Origin: Bacillota bacterium
GTDB lineage: Bacteria > Bacillota > Clostridia > Acetivibrionales > DSM-1351
DNA: 26,453 bases
NCBI GenBank assembly: GCA_023412275.1
Contig: JAEYNY010000150.1
Location: 1-26,453, forward strand
Direction: 5' to 3'
In this document: positions 1-8,443 of the stretch, piece after piece
Layout: the number at the start of each line of letters is the position of its first letter
Position numbering within the stretch: the stretch's first letter is position 1
Program-made: the position numbers and the translations under genes
Notes under the pieces: generated by a model
Seen by the model: only the letters and a program-made list of their open reading frames with translations
Databases searched by the model: none
What the model was told of the DNA's origin: nothing

Positions 1-165
1 AACTTCAAAAATACTATCCTGCAATGCTTCCACCAGACCACTGCTCGCTTTAAAGACTCGTAAAGTCTACTTTTCCCATTCATCACATTTACTTACAAAT
101 ATTGTATTAGAACTATAGTAACATGCACTATAATCAAAAGTCAATGGTTTTTTGAGGGTTTATCA
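1..165. other. Left-edge sequence, no gene identified
   Basis: This stretch lies beyond the end of the minus-strand gatD gene and is AT-rich. Short open stretches exist on both strands but none has a start with a ribosome binding site, and I recognise no product. It may hold the 3' end of a gene that continues outside the window. Confidence 0.3.
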
Positions 166-912
166 CTATTTTAATATCCTTTGTATCATGGTCACTCTTG
201 CTGCATTCTCAAAAACATCTTCCAACTGACTAAGACCATTAAATTCATCGTACTTTTGTTCTAAAGCTATAGATATCAGATGATCTGCCAGATGAGGATT
301 CTTAGGCAAGAGGCTTCCATGGGAGTAGGAGCAATACACATTGTTGTAAACCGCACCTTCAAACCCATCAGTACCATTATTACCATTACCTGAAAGAACT
401 TTACCCAAAGGACGAACACTATCACCCAAATAAGTCCGTCCCGAATGATTTTCAAATCCAACGATTTTGAGAGGTGAGCCGTTATCTGAAATCAGTTCGC
501 TTTCAAATACAATATTTCCAATCATTCTTTCCTTGCCACCGATTGTCCATAAATCAAGTGCACCCAAGTATTCAAGTTCTTTTCCGTCCCAGGTCTTATA
601 ATATTTTCCCATTAGTTGATATCCTCCGCAGATACATAGGAATACCTTATTGCCCTCTACTGCATTTTTGATCTCTGCGCCCTTTTGGGTCAGTACATCG
701 TTTTGAATAATCTCCTGCTCGTAATCCTGGCCGCCTCCGAGAAAAACAATATCGTACTCTTCCGAATTGAAACTGTCCCCGATTGTGACATTGGTTACTG
801 ACACATCTATATTACGCCACTGAGCACGTCTTTTCAGAGCAAGTATGTTTCCCATGTCTCCATAAGTGTTTAAAAGATCAGGGTATAAATGACAAATTTT
901 TAGTTGATACAT
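166..912 (-). CDS. gatD: Lipid II isoglutaminyl synthase, glutaminase subunit GatD
   Basis: Class I glutamine amidotransferase-like protein of 248 aa, of the CobB/CobQ type. It releases ammonia from glutamine, and MurT uses that ammonia to amidate the D-glutamate of lipid II at the cytoplasmic face. The nucleophile loop CICGGYQ (Cys about 95) and the downstream SHGSLLPKNPHLAD segment (His about 198) match the Cys/His pair of this family. The start codon lies 2 bp from the murT stop, so the two genes form a tight operon with murT first. Length is normal for GatD, and I see no damage. A cobyric-acid-synthase paralogue would be longer and would not be paired with murT. Confidence 0.93.
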   Translation of the reverse strand: MYQLKICHLYPDLLNTYGDMGNILALKRRAQWRNIDVSVTNVTIGDSFNSEEYDIVFLGGGQDYEQEIIQNDVLTQKGAEIKNAVEGNKVFLCICGGYQLMGKYYKTWDGKELEYLGALDLWTIGGKERMIGNIVFESELISDNGSPLKIVGFENHSGRTYLGDSVRPLGKVLSGNGNNGTDGFEGAVYNNVYCSYSHGSLLPKNPHLADHLISIALEQKYDEFNGLSQLEDVFENAARVTMIQRILK

Positions 913-914
913 AT

Positions 915-2318
915 CTATTTCCAGAACTCCTTTAAATTAAACTTTTTCTTTAGAATACCTCTGTTATCCAACATAGCTGTGTAAGTAGGCAGGATATAAA
1001 AACATCCCCCGGCAGCAACAGCTTTTAGTCCCTCATCAATAACCCTTTGATAATCTTTTATAATTCTTATTTTTCTTGTATCAAGGCCGCTGTATTTAAG
1101 ACGTACAGCCATATCCTCACCTCTTATACCGGAGGTTATAAGATTGACGATTCTGTCACCTGCGGTATTTAAATGTTCAAAATCGACATCCCAAAGCCAA
1201 GAAATGTCTGTTCCGTCAGCCAACTTGTCATTAATAAGGAAGGCTATATTAAGTGGCTGGCTGTCAAGGGTCAGGAAGTTAAGTACCTGATTAAAACCTG
1301 TAGGATTTTTTACAAGGATTAATTTTATTGATTTATCTCCAACATTGATAGTTTCCATTCTGCCGAAGCCACATTCAAAGGATTCCATAGCCTTCTGCAC
1401 AGTTTCGTGACTGTATACAAGTGAAAGTCCACATGCTGCTGCAGCCATTGCATTATATACATTATAGAGGCCGGGAAGATTAATTCGGGTTGTATATTCA
1501 GCCTCGCCGGTGTCTAACGCCTTAGAACATTTCCACTTGATAGTTGTATAACTGCTTCCGGCTTCTTCAATACCAATACACTCTAGGTCTGCAGCGGGTC
1601 TTGAATATCCGCATTCAGGGCAATAGAATCCGCCCAAATGACCATATACATGGTTTTTGTACTGGTATTTTCCTTTGCAGAAAATACAGAACATGGCATC
1701 AGTATTGATATTTTCTATACTCTGCTGACTGGCAGTTTCACCGAAACCATAGTAAAATACAGGCTTATCTGTTTTGTGCCCAAGTGATGCACACATTGAA
1801 TCGTCGGCATTGAGTATAAGGGTAGTTTTCTCATCCAGCCTGTCCAAACCCGATTTAACAGCATTCAATGTCGAATAGAGTTCTCCATATCGGTCCAACT
1901 GGTCTCTGAAAAAGTTGGTAACTACTACAGACTTTGGCTGGAGATGTTTTGTAACCTGATTAAATGCCGCCTCATCACTTTCAATAAGAGCTGTCTTGTG
2001 TTTTGGCTTTCCCAAGGGGGAAACCGCTTGTATAAAAGTTGTAGTTATACCGCTTAACAAATTTGCACCTGATTTGTTGGTTATGTAATCAACATTATTA
2101 TTTTTCAGAATCTCTTCAATAATTCTGGAAGTTGTCGTTTTACCGTTAGTTCCCGTAACCATGATTATTTCAAAGTCTTTTGCTATTGATTTTAGAATAT
2201 CAGGATATAATTTGAACGCAACCTTACCGGGCAAGGTTGTACCACCTTTTTTCAGTATTCTGAGTATTCTTATGGTTAATTTTGATACTATTATTGTTAA
2301 TATTTTCCTGAAGTTCAT
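915..2318 (-). CDS. murT: Lipid II isoglutaminyl synthase, Mur-ligase-like subunit MurT
   Basis: A 467-aa Mur ligase-like protein that activates the alpha-carboxylate of lipid II D-glutamate with ATP so that GatD-derived ammonia can amidate it. The P-loop is GTNGKTT (residues about 56-62). A Cys4 zinc ribbon is inserted in the central domain (CxxC at about 211-214 and 233-236), a hallmark of MurT that separates it from MurC-F. The C-terminal part (about 340-467) has the DUF1727-type sequence of the family. The start has an AGGAG ribosome binding site on the minus strand. It is divergent from the cell-division operon across about 160 bp. The zinc ribbon together with the gatD neighbour makes the call firm. 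Confidence 0.94.
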   Translation of the reverse strand: MNFRKILTIIVSKLTIRILRILKKGGTTLPGKVAFKLYPDILKSIAKDFEIIMVTGTNGKTTTSRIIEEILKNNNVDYITNKSGANLLSGITTTFIQAVSPLGKPKHKTALIESDEAAFNQVTKHLQPKSVVVTNFFRDQLDRYGELYSTLNAVKSGLDRLDEKTTLILNADDSMCASLGHKTDKPVFYYGFGETASQQSIENINTDAMFCIFCKGKYQYKNHVYGHLGGFYCPECGYSRPAADLECIGIEEAGSSYTTIKWKCSKALDTGEAEYTTRINLPGLYNVYNAMAAAACGLSLVYSHETVQKAMESFECGFGRMETINVGDKSIKLILVKNPTGFNQVLNFLTLDSQPLNIAFLINDKLADGTDISWLWDVDFEHLNTAGDRIVNLITSGIRGEDMAVRLKYSGLDTRKIRIIKDYQRVIDEGLKAVAAGGCFYILPTYTAMLDNRGILKKKFNLKEFWK

Positions 2319-2369
2319 ATATTCTCCTAAGTAAGTTAAAGACCAAAAATTAAATAACTTTTAGTAAAC

Positions 2370-2375
2370 ATTATA
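2370..2375 (-). promoter_or_regulatory. Possible -10 box for murT-gatD
   Basis: A perfect TATAAT read on the minus strand lies about 50 bp before murT. The matching -35 position is poor (ATTTAA with a 17-bp spacer), so this is only a plausible promoter in the divergent intergenic region. Confidence 0.35.
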
Positions 2376-2442
2376 TCATCTTGAGTTTGCTTTTAAATAT
2401 ACTATTTTGATTTTTAACAAATTTCTTATGTTTTATATCTCA

Positions 2443-2472
2443 TTGATGGGTAATATTACGTTATGATATAAT
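2443..2472 (+). promoter_or_regulatory. Promoter in front of truncated murA and the division genes
   Basis: TTGATG (2443-2448), an 18-bp spacer and TATAAT (2467-2472) form a sigma-A-type promoter. Transcription would start only about 15-20 bp before the first murA-like codons, leaving no room for the missing 5' part of murA or for a ribosome binding site. It may now mainly serve the downstream ftsQ-sbp-ftsA genes. Confidence 0.6.
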
Positions 2473-2477
2473 TATAA

Positions 2478-3425
2478 AAGTATGATGCCAACAGAATAAC
2501 ACAATCAGGTGGTTGTGAATTAGGCCCAAGACCTATTGATTTGCATTTAAAAGCATTAAGAAGCCTTGGTGCAAAAATAGATGATATAAGCGGCGGATAC
2601 ATATTATGCGAGACAGACGGACTGAAGGGCTGCGACATTTACCTTGATTATCCCAGTGTAGGTGCAACAGAAAATACCATGATAGCTGCTGTTTATGCAC
2701 AGGGAGACACTATTATCAGAAACGCAGCAAAAGAGCCGGAGATTGTAGATTTGCAGAACTTCCTTCAAAAAATCGGTGCAAGGGTAACCGGAGCAGGCTC
2801 AAGCGTAATAAGAATTAAAGGCCTTGAGAAAAAACCGAACAATGTTGAGCATACTGTAATCCCAGACAGGATAATTACGGGTACATACATGGTTGCTGCT
2901 GCTATTACAGGCGGTAATGTAACAATAAAGAACATTATACCTGAACATATCATATCAATTGCATCAGTTTTAAGGGAAATAGGCTGTCAGATTTCCATAA
3001 AAAGGAACGACATCCAGATGAGTGCCGGAACACGATTAGACGCAATTGAAGTAGTACGGACGTTACCTTATCCGGGATTCCCAACAGATATGCAGGCACA
3101 GCTGATGACATTGCTTTCAATATGTAAAGGCACTAGCATTATAATTGAAACAATATTTGAAAGCAGATACAAACATGTTGACGAACTCTTGAAAATGGGT
3201 GCAAACATCAGAATAGACAGTCGTGTGGCTGTTATAAAAGGTGTTGACGGCCTTAACGGCGCACAGGTTGTAGCAAGAGATTTACGTGGAGGTGCGGCTT
3301 TGGTTCTTGCCGGATTAGCAGCAAAAGGAGAAACTATAGTTACAGGCCTTGAGCATATTGACAGAGGATATTACAAGATAGAAGATAAACTGTCTGCTTT
3401 AGGTGCAAAAATTATAAGGGTATAA
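2478..3425 (+). pseudogene. murA: 5'-truncated murA (UDP-GlcNAc enolpyruvyl transferase)
   Basis: The frame reads as MurA from the active-site loop onward: ITQSGGCELGPRPIDLHLK begins at 2496, and the Cys in GGC (codon 2514) corresponds to the catalytic Cys115 of E. coli MurA. The remainder, through LRGGAALVLAGLAAKG and GYYKIEDKL, is well conserved to a normal C-terminus. About 100-110 N-terminal residues, including the conserved Lys-Asn substrate-binding pair, are absent. An in-frame stop (2475-2477) precedes it, and the first usable start (TTG 2541) lies downstream of the catalytic Cys and has no clear ribosome binding site. Full-length MurA is about 417 aa. I infer loss of function, with a second murA elsewhere, as many Firmicutes have two. 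A sequencing or assembly deletion is the alternative. Confidence 0.75.
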
Positions 3426-3431
3426 AAGCGA

Positions 3432-4271
3432 ATGAATAATAGTCAAAAGAAAAATTTAAAAACTACAAAAGATAAAAAGAAAAAAAAATACAGATTTAAA
3501 ATAAGAAGGCTAAAAAAGTTATTTACATTTGTTTTAATTGTGACGGCAGTTGTTTTATTCGTCCGATCTTCACTTTTTATTGTAGATAACATAAATGTTA
3601 CTGGAAATAAAAAATACCAAGCCAATGAAATAATTTTGCGTTCAGGGCTTGTTACAGGCCAGAATGTGTTCAAAATGCTTGGAGAGAAACCAAAGAATCT
3701 GTTAACTCTAAGGTTCGGAGACAGGGAAGAAGCAGTTTCTACGTCTATGCCATACATAAGCTCAATCAGTATAAGACCTTTCCTACCAAAGTCCATAAAA
3801 ATAAAGGTGACGGAGAGAACACCTTTTTGTATACTCGACAATAAAGGGACAAGCCTGTTGATTGATAAACAGGGGTATGCATTGGAAGTTCTTACAAACC
3901 AGAATGAAATAAAGAAATATTTCAAAATAATAGGTAATTCGTTGGATAGCTTTAAATTGGGACAAGAGGTAAAATTTAAGAATAAAGATACATTGGAAGA
4001 CTTGATGAATTTTTGTAATGCTCTTACAAAGAATGATAAGGATACTAAACCAAAACTGTACCCAAAGCTAACAGCAGTTAATATGTCAGATCCCGGTGCT
4101 GTAACAGCTGTATTTGAAAACAGGGTTACCGTAAAGTTTGGTGACATGGATGATTTGGATTACAAAATAGGTTTCTTCAGAAAATTATTTGTTAATAATA
4201 TTACTGCCAAGCAAAAGGGTACACTGGATTTTACGACGGGAAAGTACCCATTCTTTGCTCCGGCTGAATAA
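3432..4271 (+). CDS. ftsQ: Cell division protein DivIB/FtsQ
   Basis: Bitopic membrane protein of 279 aa. It has a very basic cytoplasmic tail (residues 1-30, rich in Lys/Arg), one membrane helix (about 31-50), then a POTRA domain beginning FIVDNINVTGNKKYQANEI and a beta domain (about 125-260). It belongs to the divisome and interacts with FtsL/DivIC and FtsW/FtsI in the Gram-positive septum. It starts 6 bp after murA and is followed by sbp, the usual clostridial order. The ATG at 3432 keeps the whole basic tail, but the ribosome binding site is weak, so translation may have been coupled to murA; the murA truncation could therefore affect expression. Confidence 0.9.
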   Translation: MNNSQKKNLKTTKDKKKKKYRFKIRRLKKLFTFVLIVTAVVLFVRSSLFIVDNINVTGNKKYQANEIILRSGLVTGQNVFKMLGEKPKNLLTLRFGDREEAVSTSMPYISSISIRPFLPKSIKIKVTERTPFCILDNKGTSLLIDKQGYALEVLTNQNEIKKYFKIIGNSLDSFKLGQEVKFKNKDTLEDLMNFCNALTKNDKDTKPKLYPKLTAVNMSDPGAVTAVFENRVTVKFGDMDDLDYKIGFFRKLFVNNITAKQKGTLDFTTGKYPFFAPAE

Positions 4272-4307
4272 TTAAAATACATACATCTGAGGCTCATGGA
4301 GGTTAAT

Positions 4308-4670
4308 ATGATACCGATTTTAGGATTAATTCTGGGAATAATTGCAGGCATGTTTATTCCAATAACGATACCATCAGAGTACTTTACATATGTAGCGGTG
4401 GCCATACTTGCTGCATTAGACTCTGTCTTTGGTGGGATAGTTGCGTCAATAAACAAAAAATTTGAGATGAAAATATTCCTGTCAGGCTTTTTTGGAAATG
4501 CGTTGCTTGCAGCCGGTCTTGCTTATATTGGGGACAAACTGGGAATACAAATATACTTTGCAGCCATTTTTGCCTTCGGTAACAGACTTTTCTTAAACTT
4601 TGCTTTAATTAGAAGATATCTATTGAATAAAATGTTTAAAAAAGATAATATAGTAAAAGAGGATGTTTAG
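4308..4670 (+). CDS. sbp: Small basic protein Sbp (DUF1290 family)
   Basis: A 120-aa membrane protein starting MIPILGLILGIIAGMF, with three to four hydrophobic helices and a basic C-terminus rich in Lys/Arg. This family lies between divIB and ftsA/ftsZ in many Bacilli and Clostridia; its exact role is unknown. I chose the ATG at 4308 because GGAGG (4298-4302) sits just ahead of it; an in-frame ATG at 4296 would start inside that region and has no site of its own. Function beyond a link to division is inferred from context. Confidence 0.85.
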   Translation: MIPILGLILGIIAGMFIPITIPSEYFTYVAVAILAALDSVFGGIVASINKKFEMKIFLSGFFGNALLAAGLAYIGDKLGIQIYFAAIFAFGNRLFLNFALIRRYLLNKMFKKDNIVKEDV

Positions 4671-4722
4671 ATTAGAATGTTACGTAAAGTACTAAAGATA
4701 CACTTTTTAGGGGGTCAGTTCG

Positions 4723-5967
4723 GTGTCTGATATCATTGTAGGAATTGACATAGGTACTTCCAAAGTAAGTACGGTAATTGGAAAAATTAACAGCATGGGC
4801 GAGGTAGAGGTCTTAGGTAAAGGAACTGATCCTTGTACTGGGGTTAAAAAAGGAATTATTATAGATATTGAGGCGGTTTCGTCATCTATCAGAAATTCGG
4901 TAAAAATGGCTGAAGCTCAGGCAGAAATCAAAGTTGTTACTGCATATGTAAATATTTCAGGATTGCATGTGGATATTAAAAACCATAAAAATTTTACTAT
5001 TGTTGCTAGCGAAAATAAGGAAATATCAAGGAACGATGTACAAAAGCTTCTTTACTCTGCGGGTGCTATGGATATACCCGAAGGTAGTGAGATCATTGAT
5101 GTTGTTCCCAGACAGTACATAGTAGACGGCTACGATGGTATAACAGATCCTGTAGGTATGAAGGGAACAAAGCTTGAGGGAGATTTTGACGTAGTAATAG
5201 GAAAGATTATCTCTGTACAGAATATTGTAAGAAGTATGGAAAAAGCAGGTTTAAAAGTTGATGGGATTATACCCGAAGGCTTTTCTGCGGGAGAATGCAT
5301 TTTAGCTCCCGACGAAAAGGAAATGGGAGTAGTGCTTATTGATGTTGGAGGAGGTTCCACAGAAATAAGTGTTTTCAAAAATGAGATGTTGGTTATGAAT
5401 AAGTGCATTCCTGTTGGAGGAGATCACATAACCAATGACTTGTCTATAGCTCTTAAAATTACTTATTCAGAAGCGGAAAAGATTAAAAAACAACTTCAAC
5501 TGGCCTCCACAGCTCTTATTAAATTCGATCAGGATATAACCGTAAACGATATCAGCGAGAGTTTTAAAAAGAATATTAAGGTTTCAGATATTATAGAAGT
5601 AATTGAAGCAAGAGTTTATGAGATGTTCAGTATATGCTATGATCTTATTCAAGAAAACTGCCCCGGTAATTACGGTGCGGGAGTGGTACTTTCTGGAAAC
5701 GGAATATCTGCAATGGATGGAGCGGTACAAATCGCAAATGAGATATTCAATATGCCGGTACGGGTAGCATCACCAAAGGTAAGAAGTTTATCCGGCCTGC
5801 AACATTGTACCGCAGCCGGTATAATCAGTTATATAGGAAAACAGGAAAGAGAAGCAAGTACAACAAGTTCTATCAGTAAAAAAACTGATTTAAAACCTGT
5901 AAAAAAAGCCAAAGAAACTTCATTTTTTAAAAAGGCATTAAATGCCTTAAAAGAATTTTTTTACTAG
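4723..5967 (+). CDS. ftsA: Cell division protein FtsA
   Basis: Actin-like ATPase of 414 aa that tethers FtsZ filaments to the membrane. The N-terminus reads IVGIDIGTSKVSTVIGK (phosphate 1 motif), the middle has VLIDVGGGSTEISVF (phosphate 2), and VVLSGNGISAMDG fits the adenosine motif. The C-terminus ends in an amphipathic segment, FFKKALNALKEFFY, typical of the membrane-targeting helix. The start is GTG with GGGGG about 8 bp upstream. Its length is usual for the family. It is followed by ftsZ, with a possible weak terminator between them. Confidence 0.95.
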   Translation: MSDIIVGIDIGTSKVSTVIGKINSMGEVEVLGKGTDPCTGVKKGIIIDIEAVSSSIRNSVKMAEAQAEIKVVTAYVNISGLHVDIKNHKNFTIVASENKEISRNDVQKLLYSAGAMDIPEGSEIIDVVPRQYIVDGYDGITDPVGMKGTKLEGDFDVVIGKIISVQNIVRSMEKAGLKVDGIIPEGFSAGECILAPDEKEMGVVLIDVGGGSTEISVFKNEMLVMNKCIPVGGDHITNDLSIALKITYSEAEKIKKQLQLASTALIKFDQDITVNDISESFKKNIKVSDIIEVIEARVYEMFSICYDLIQENCPGNYGAGVVLSGNGISAMDGAVQIANEIFNMPVRVASPKVRSLSGLQHCTAAGIISYIGKQEREASTTSSISKKTDLKPVKKAKETSFFKKALNALKEFFY

Positions 5968-6000
5968 GCAATAAAATCAAAACTTGCCTTATTTGTTTTT
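5966..6000 (+). terminator. Possible weak terminator after ftsA
   Basis: AGGCAA (5966-5971) pairs with TTGCCT (5984-5989), followed by TATTTGTTTTT. The 6-bp stem has a 12-nt loop, so it is weak and may only attenuate transcription before ftsZ. Confidence 0.45.
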
Positions 6001-6120
6001 ATAATATATAGTATTATTATGTGTTTTTCTACGCTATATATAAAAAAAGACAATTTATTCCGTTGAATTTAATAGATATACACATCAAGTTTTATTACAA
6101 ATGCTAAAGGGGGATTTAAA

Positions 6121-7263
6121 TTGCTAGATTTCGAAATTGACATGGACCATTTTGCCCAAATTAAAGTTATTGGTTGCGGCGGCGGTGGTAACAATGCCGT
6201 TAACAGGATGATAGCAGCCGGGTTAAGAGGCGTGGATTTTATAGCGATTAATACTGATAAGCAGGCATTATTTTTATCAAAAGCCAATACAAAGATTCAG
6301 ATAGGTGACAAGCTTACTAAGGGTCTTGGTGCAGGAGCAAATCCTGAAACTGGGGAAAAAGCAGCCAATGAGAGCAGAGATGAAATTGCTCAAGCGATAA
6401 AGGGTGCCGATATGGTTTTTGTTACTGCCGGTATGGGCGGCGGAACAGGAACTGGTGCAGCTCCTGTTGTAGCACAGCTTGCAAGAGAGATGGGTATTCT
6501 TACTGTAGCTGTTGTAACAAAACCTTTTATGTTTGAAAGCAGAACCCGTATGCAGCATGCTGAAAGAGGTATAGAAAACCTTAAAAATTCAGTTGATTCT
6601 TTGGTGACAATTCCAAATGACAGGCTCCTTCAGGTTGTTGAGAAGAGAACAACTATGGTAGAGGCTTTCAGAATGGCTGATGATGTATTACGTCAGGGTG
6701 TGCAGGGTATTTCAGATTTGATTGCAGTTCCCGGATTGGTAAATCTTGACTTTGCCGATGTAAAAACAATAATGCTTAGTTCAGGTTTGGCTCACATGGG
6801 TGTTGGAAGAGCATCCGGTGAAAGCAGGGCAGAAGATGCAGCAAAACAGGCAATTCAAAGTCCGCTTCTTGAAACATCAATTGAAGGAGCAAGAAGAGTT
6901 CTTGTTAATATTACTGGAGGACCTGATTTGGGTCTGTTTGAAGTAAATACTGCCGCTGAACTGGTGCAGAAATCTGCTGACCCCGAAGCAAATATAATTT
7001 TTGGAGCTGTTATTGATGATAATCTCAAAGATGAACTTATGATAACAGTTATTGCAACCGGTTTTGAGACTAGTCCTATCCTTAAGAAGACTGAGAAGCC
7101 TGTTGAAAAAGTAGTTAAAAATCCTGTAACTGCAAATGCTTCAACGCCTGTTGAAAGCGGAAGTTACGGTTCAGTATCCCAAGAGAAGAATTCTTCAGGT
7201 TCAATGTCAGTTGACAATGAACTTGATATACCAACTTTCCTGAGAAGAAACAGATTTAAATAA
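6121..7263 (+). CDS. ftsZ: Cell division GTPase FtsZ
   Basis: Tubulin-like GTPase of 380 aa that forms the Z ring. It shows the N-terminal GCGGGGNNAVNRM loop (about 18-30), the GGGTGTGAAP signature (about 106-115), the NLDFADVKTIM T7 loop that completes the neighbour's GTPase site, and the C-terminal conserved peptide DIPTFLRRNRFK used by FtsA/SepF. The start is TTG at 6121 with AAAGGGGG 7 bp upstream; starting at the later ATG (6142) would cut the usual N-terminal LDFEID segment. A strong terminator follows. Confidence 0.97.
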   Translation: MLDFEIDMDHFAQIKVIGCGGGGNNAVNRMIAAGLRGVDFIAINTDKQALFLSKANTKIQIGDKLTKGLGAGANPETGEKAANESRDEIAQAIKGADMVFVTAGMGGGTGTGAAPVVAQLAREMGILTVAVVTKPFMFESRTRMQHAERGIENLKNSVDSLVTIPNDRLLQVVEKRTTMVEAFRMADDVLRQGVQGISDLIAVPGLVNLDFADVKTIMLSSGLAHMGVGRASGESRAEDAAKQAIQSPLLETSIEGARRVLVNITGGPDLGLFEVNTAAELVQKSADPEANIIFGAVIDDNLKDELMITVIATGFETSPILKKTEKPVEKVVKNPVTANASTPVESGSYGSVSQEKNSSGSMSVDNELDIPTFLRRNRFK

Positions 7264-7300
7264 ATAGAGCACAAATTCGATTAATTTATCGCATTTACAG

Positions 7301-7327
7301 CCCGTTGGAAATTCCAACGGGTTTTTT
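7301..7327 (+). terminator. Rho-independent terminator of the division operon
   Basis: CCCGTTGG pairs with CCAACGGG around a short AT-rich loop, followed by six T residues. This is a strong hairpin 37 bp after the ftsZ stop. Confidence 0.93.
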
Positions 7328-7389
7328 GCATTTTAGAGGTTTTTGAAAACCTATTTTGTCATATGAAAATTCTTTTTCTACATTTCTTT

Positions 7390-7422
7390 TTGACAAACTT
7401 TTGTTAATTAACTATGTATAAT
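7390..7422 (+). promoter_or_regulatory. Likely Spo0A-activated spoIIG promoter
   Basis: TTGACA (7390-7395) and TATAAT (7417-7422) are separated by 21 bp, too long for ordinary sigma-A promoters. The B. subtilis spoIIG promoter is known for near-consensus boxes with a 22-bp gap that need Spo0A. On the minus strand the -35 region reads TTTGTCAAAAA, one mismatch from the 0A box core TGTCGAA. Position, about 80 bp before spoIIGA, fits. Confidence 0.65.
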
Positions 7423-7504
7423 AAACATAAAAACAAAAAGGCTTGAATAATAATTTAATAGATATAATTTCCGTACAGGTCTTTGGTAATTGTGAGGTAT
7501 AAAA

Positions 7505-8404
7505 GTGGAAATTTATTTGGATGTTCTTATACTTGAAAATTTGGTTATCAATTATCTTATCCTATATGTTACTTCAAAGTTTTGCAGATACAGAACCAGT
7601 ACTTTGCGATTATTTTCAGGTGCGATAATAGGTGCCTTATATGTTGGCATAATCATAATTGAACCTGATATAAAAGTGTTCTATACTACTTTAGCAAAGA
7701 TACTTTTATCCTTCTTTATAATTGCTGTAACCTTTTCTCCCAGGAAGATTATGACATTCATTAAAACATTGGTAATCTTTTACATATCAACTTTTATATT
7801 TGCCGGCGCGGCACTTGCTTTCTTGTTCTTCAACGACCAGGGGGGTTTTGTGAAAAATGGTATTGTTTATGTATTTGGACAATCAAAGTGGAGCTTGATG
7901 TTTTTTTCACTTGTTACGGTGGGTATAATCATAAAAATATTTATGGAAGTCATTCAAAGTAAATTTACCAGAGAAAATCTACTGATACCGGTTAAAATTA
8001 CCTTTGATAACCGAAAGATAGGGTTTCCTGCTTTAGTAGATACCGGCAATTCATTAAAGGACCCTTTAACAAATAATCCTGTAATGGTTGTAGAATTTAA
8101 CGCACTGGAAGAACTACTTCCAATAGAGATAAAGGATATCTTTAAAAATTCAAAGGAAGACGATTTAAGCTGTGTAACTACAACAATTTCAACTTCTAAG
8201 TGGTTTTCAAGATTCAGGTTGATACCTTTTAGCTCTTTGGGCAAAGAAAACGGAATGCTTATAGGGTTTAAACCTGATTTTATTGAAATAGGTGAGGAAG
8301 AAGAAAAAAGGGATGTAAAAAATGTGATTGTAGGTATATACAACAGGTCCCTGTCAAGGAATGAAAAGTACAAGGCACTGCTTGGTCCGGAACTGGTTGC
8401 GTAG
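7505..8404 (+). CDS. spoIIGA: Sigma-E processing aspartic peptidase SpoIIGA
   Basis: Membrane protease of 299 aa that cleaves pro-sigma-E after engulfment signalling from the forespore. The N-terminal half has about five hydrophobic helices (residues about 5-145). The C-terminal half is a retropepsin-like domain with the catalytic motif VDTGNSLKDP (Asp about 179), matching the DxGN active site of the family. The start is GTG with GAGG about 10 bp upstream. It is directly followed by its substrate gene sigE, the universal spoIIG arrangement. Length is normal and no defect is seen. Confidence 0.94.
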   Translation: MEIYLDVLILENLVINYLILYVTSKFCRYRTSTLRLFSGAIIGALYVGIIIIEPDIKVFYTTLAKILLSFFIIAVTFSPRKIMTFIKTLVIFYISTFIFAGAALAFLFFNDQGGFVKNGIVYVFGQSKWSLMFFSLVTVGIIIKIFMEVIQSKFTRENLLIPVKITFDNRKIGFPALVDTGNSLKDPLTNNPVMVVEFNALEELLPIEIKDIFKNSKEDDLSCVTTTISTSKWFSRFRLIPFSSLGKENGMLIGFKPDFIEIGEEEEKRDVKNVIVGIYNRSLSRNEKYKALLGPELVA

Positions 8405-8443
8405 GCTGAATTACTATATACATATTTGAAAGGGGACAGCTAA

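Noticed and set aside
1..120. Possible end of a gene or insertion sequence at the left edge
   Set aside because: Short open stretches could be read on both strands, but none gave a recognisable protein or terminal repeat.
3443..4147. 234-aa open frame on the minus strand opposite ftsQ
   Set aside because: It lies wholly antisense to a well-supported ftsQ, has biased low-complexity Phe/Ser content and no ribosome binding site.
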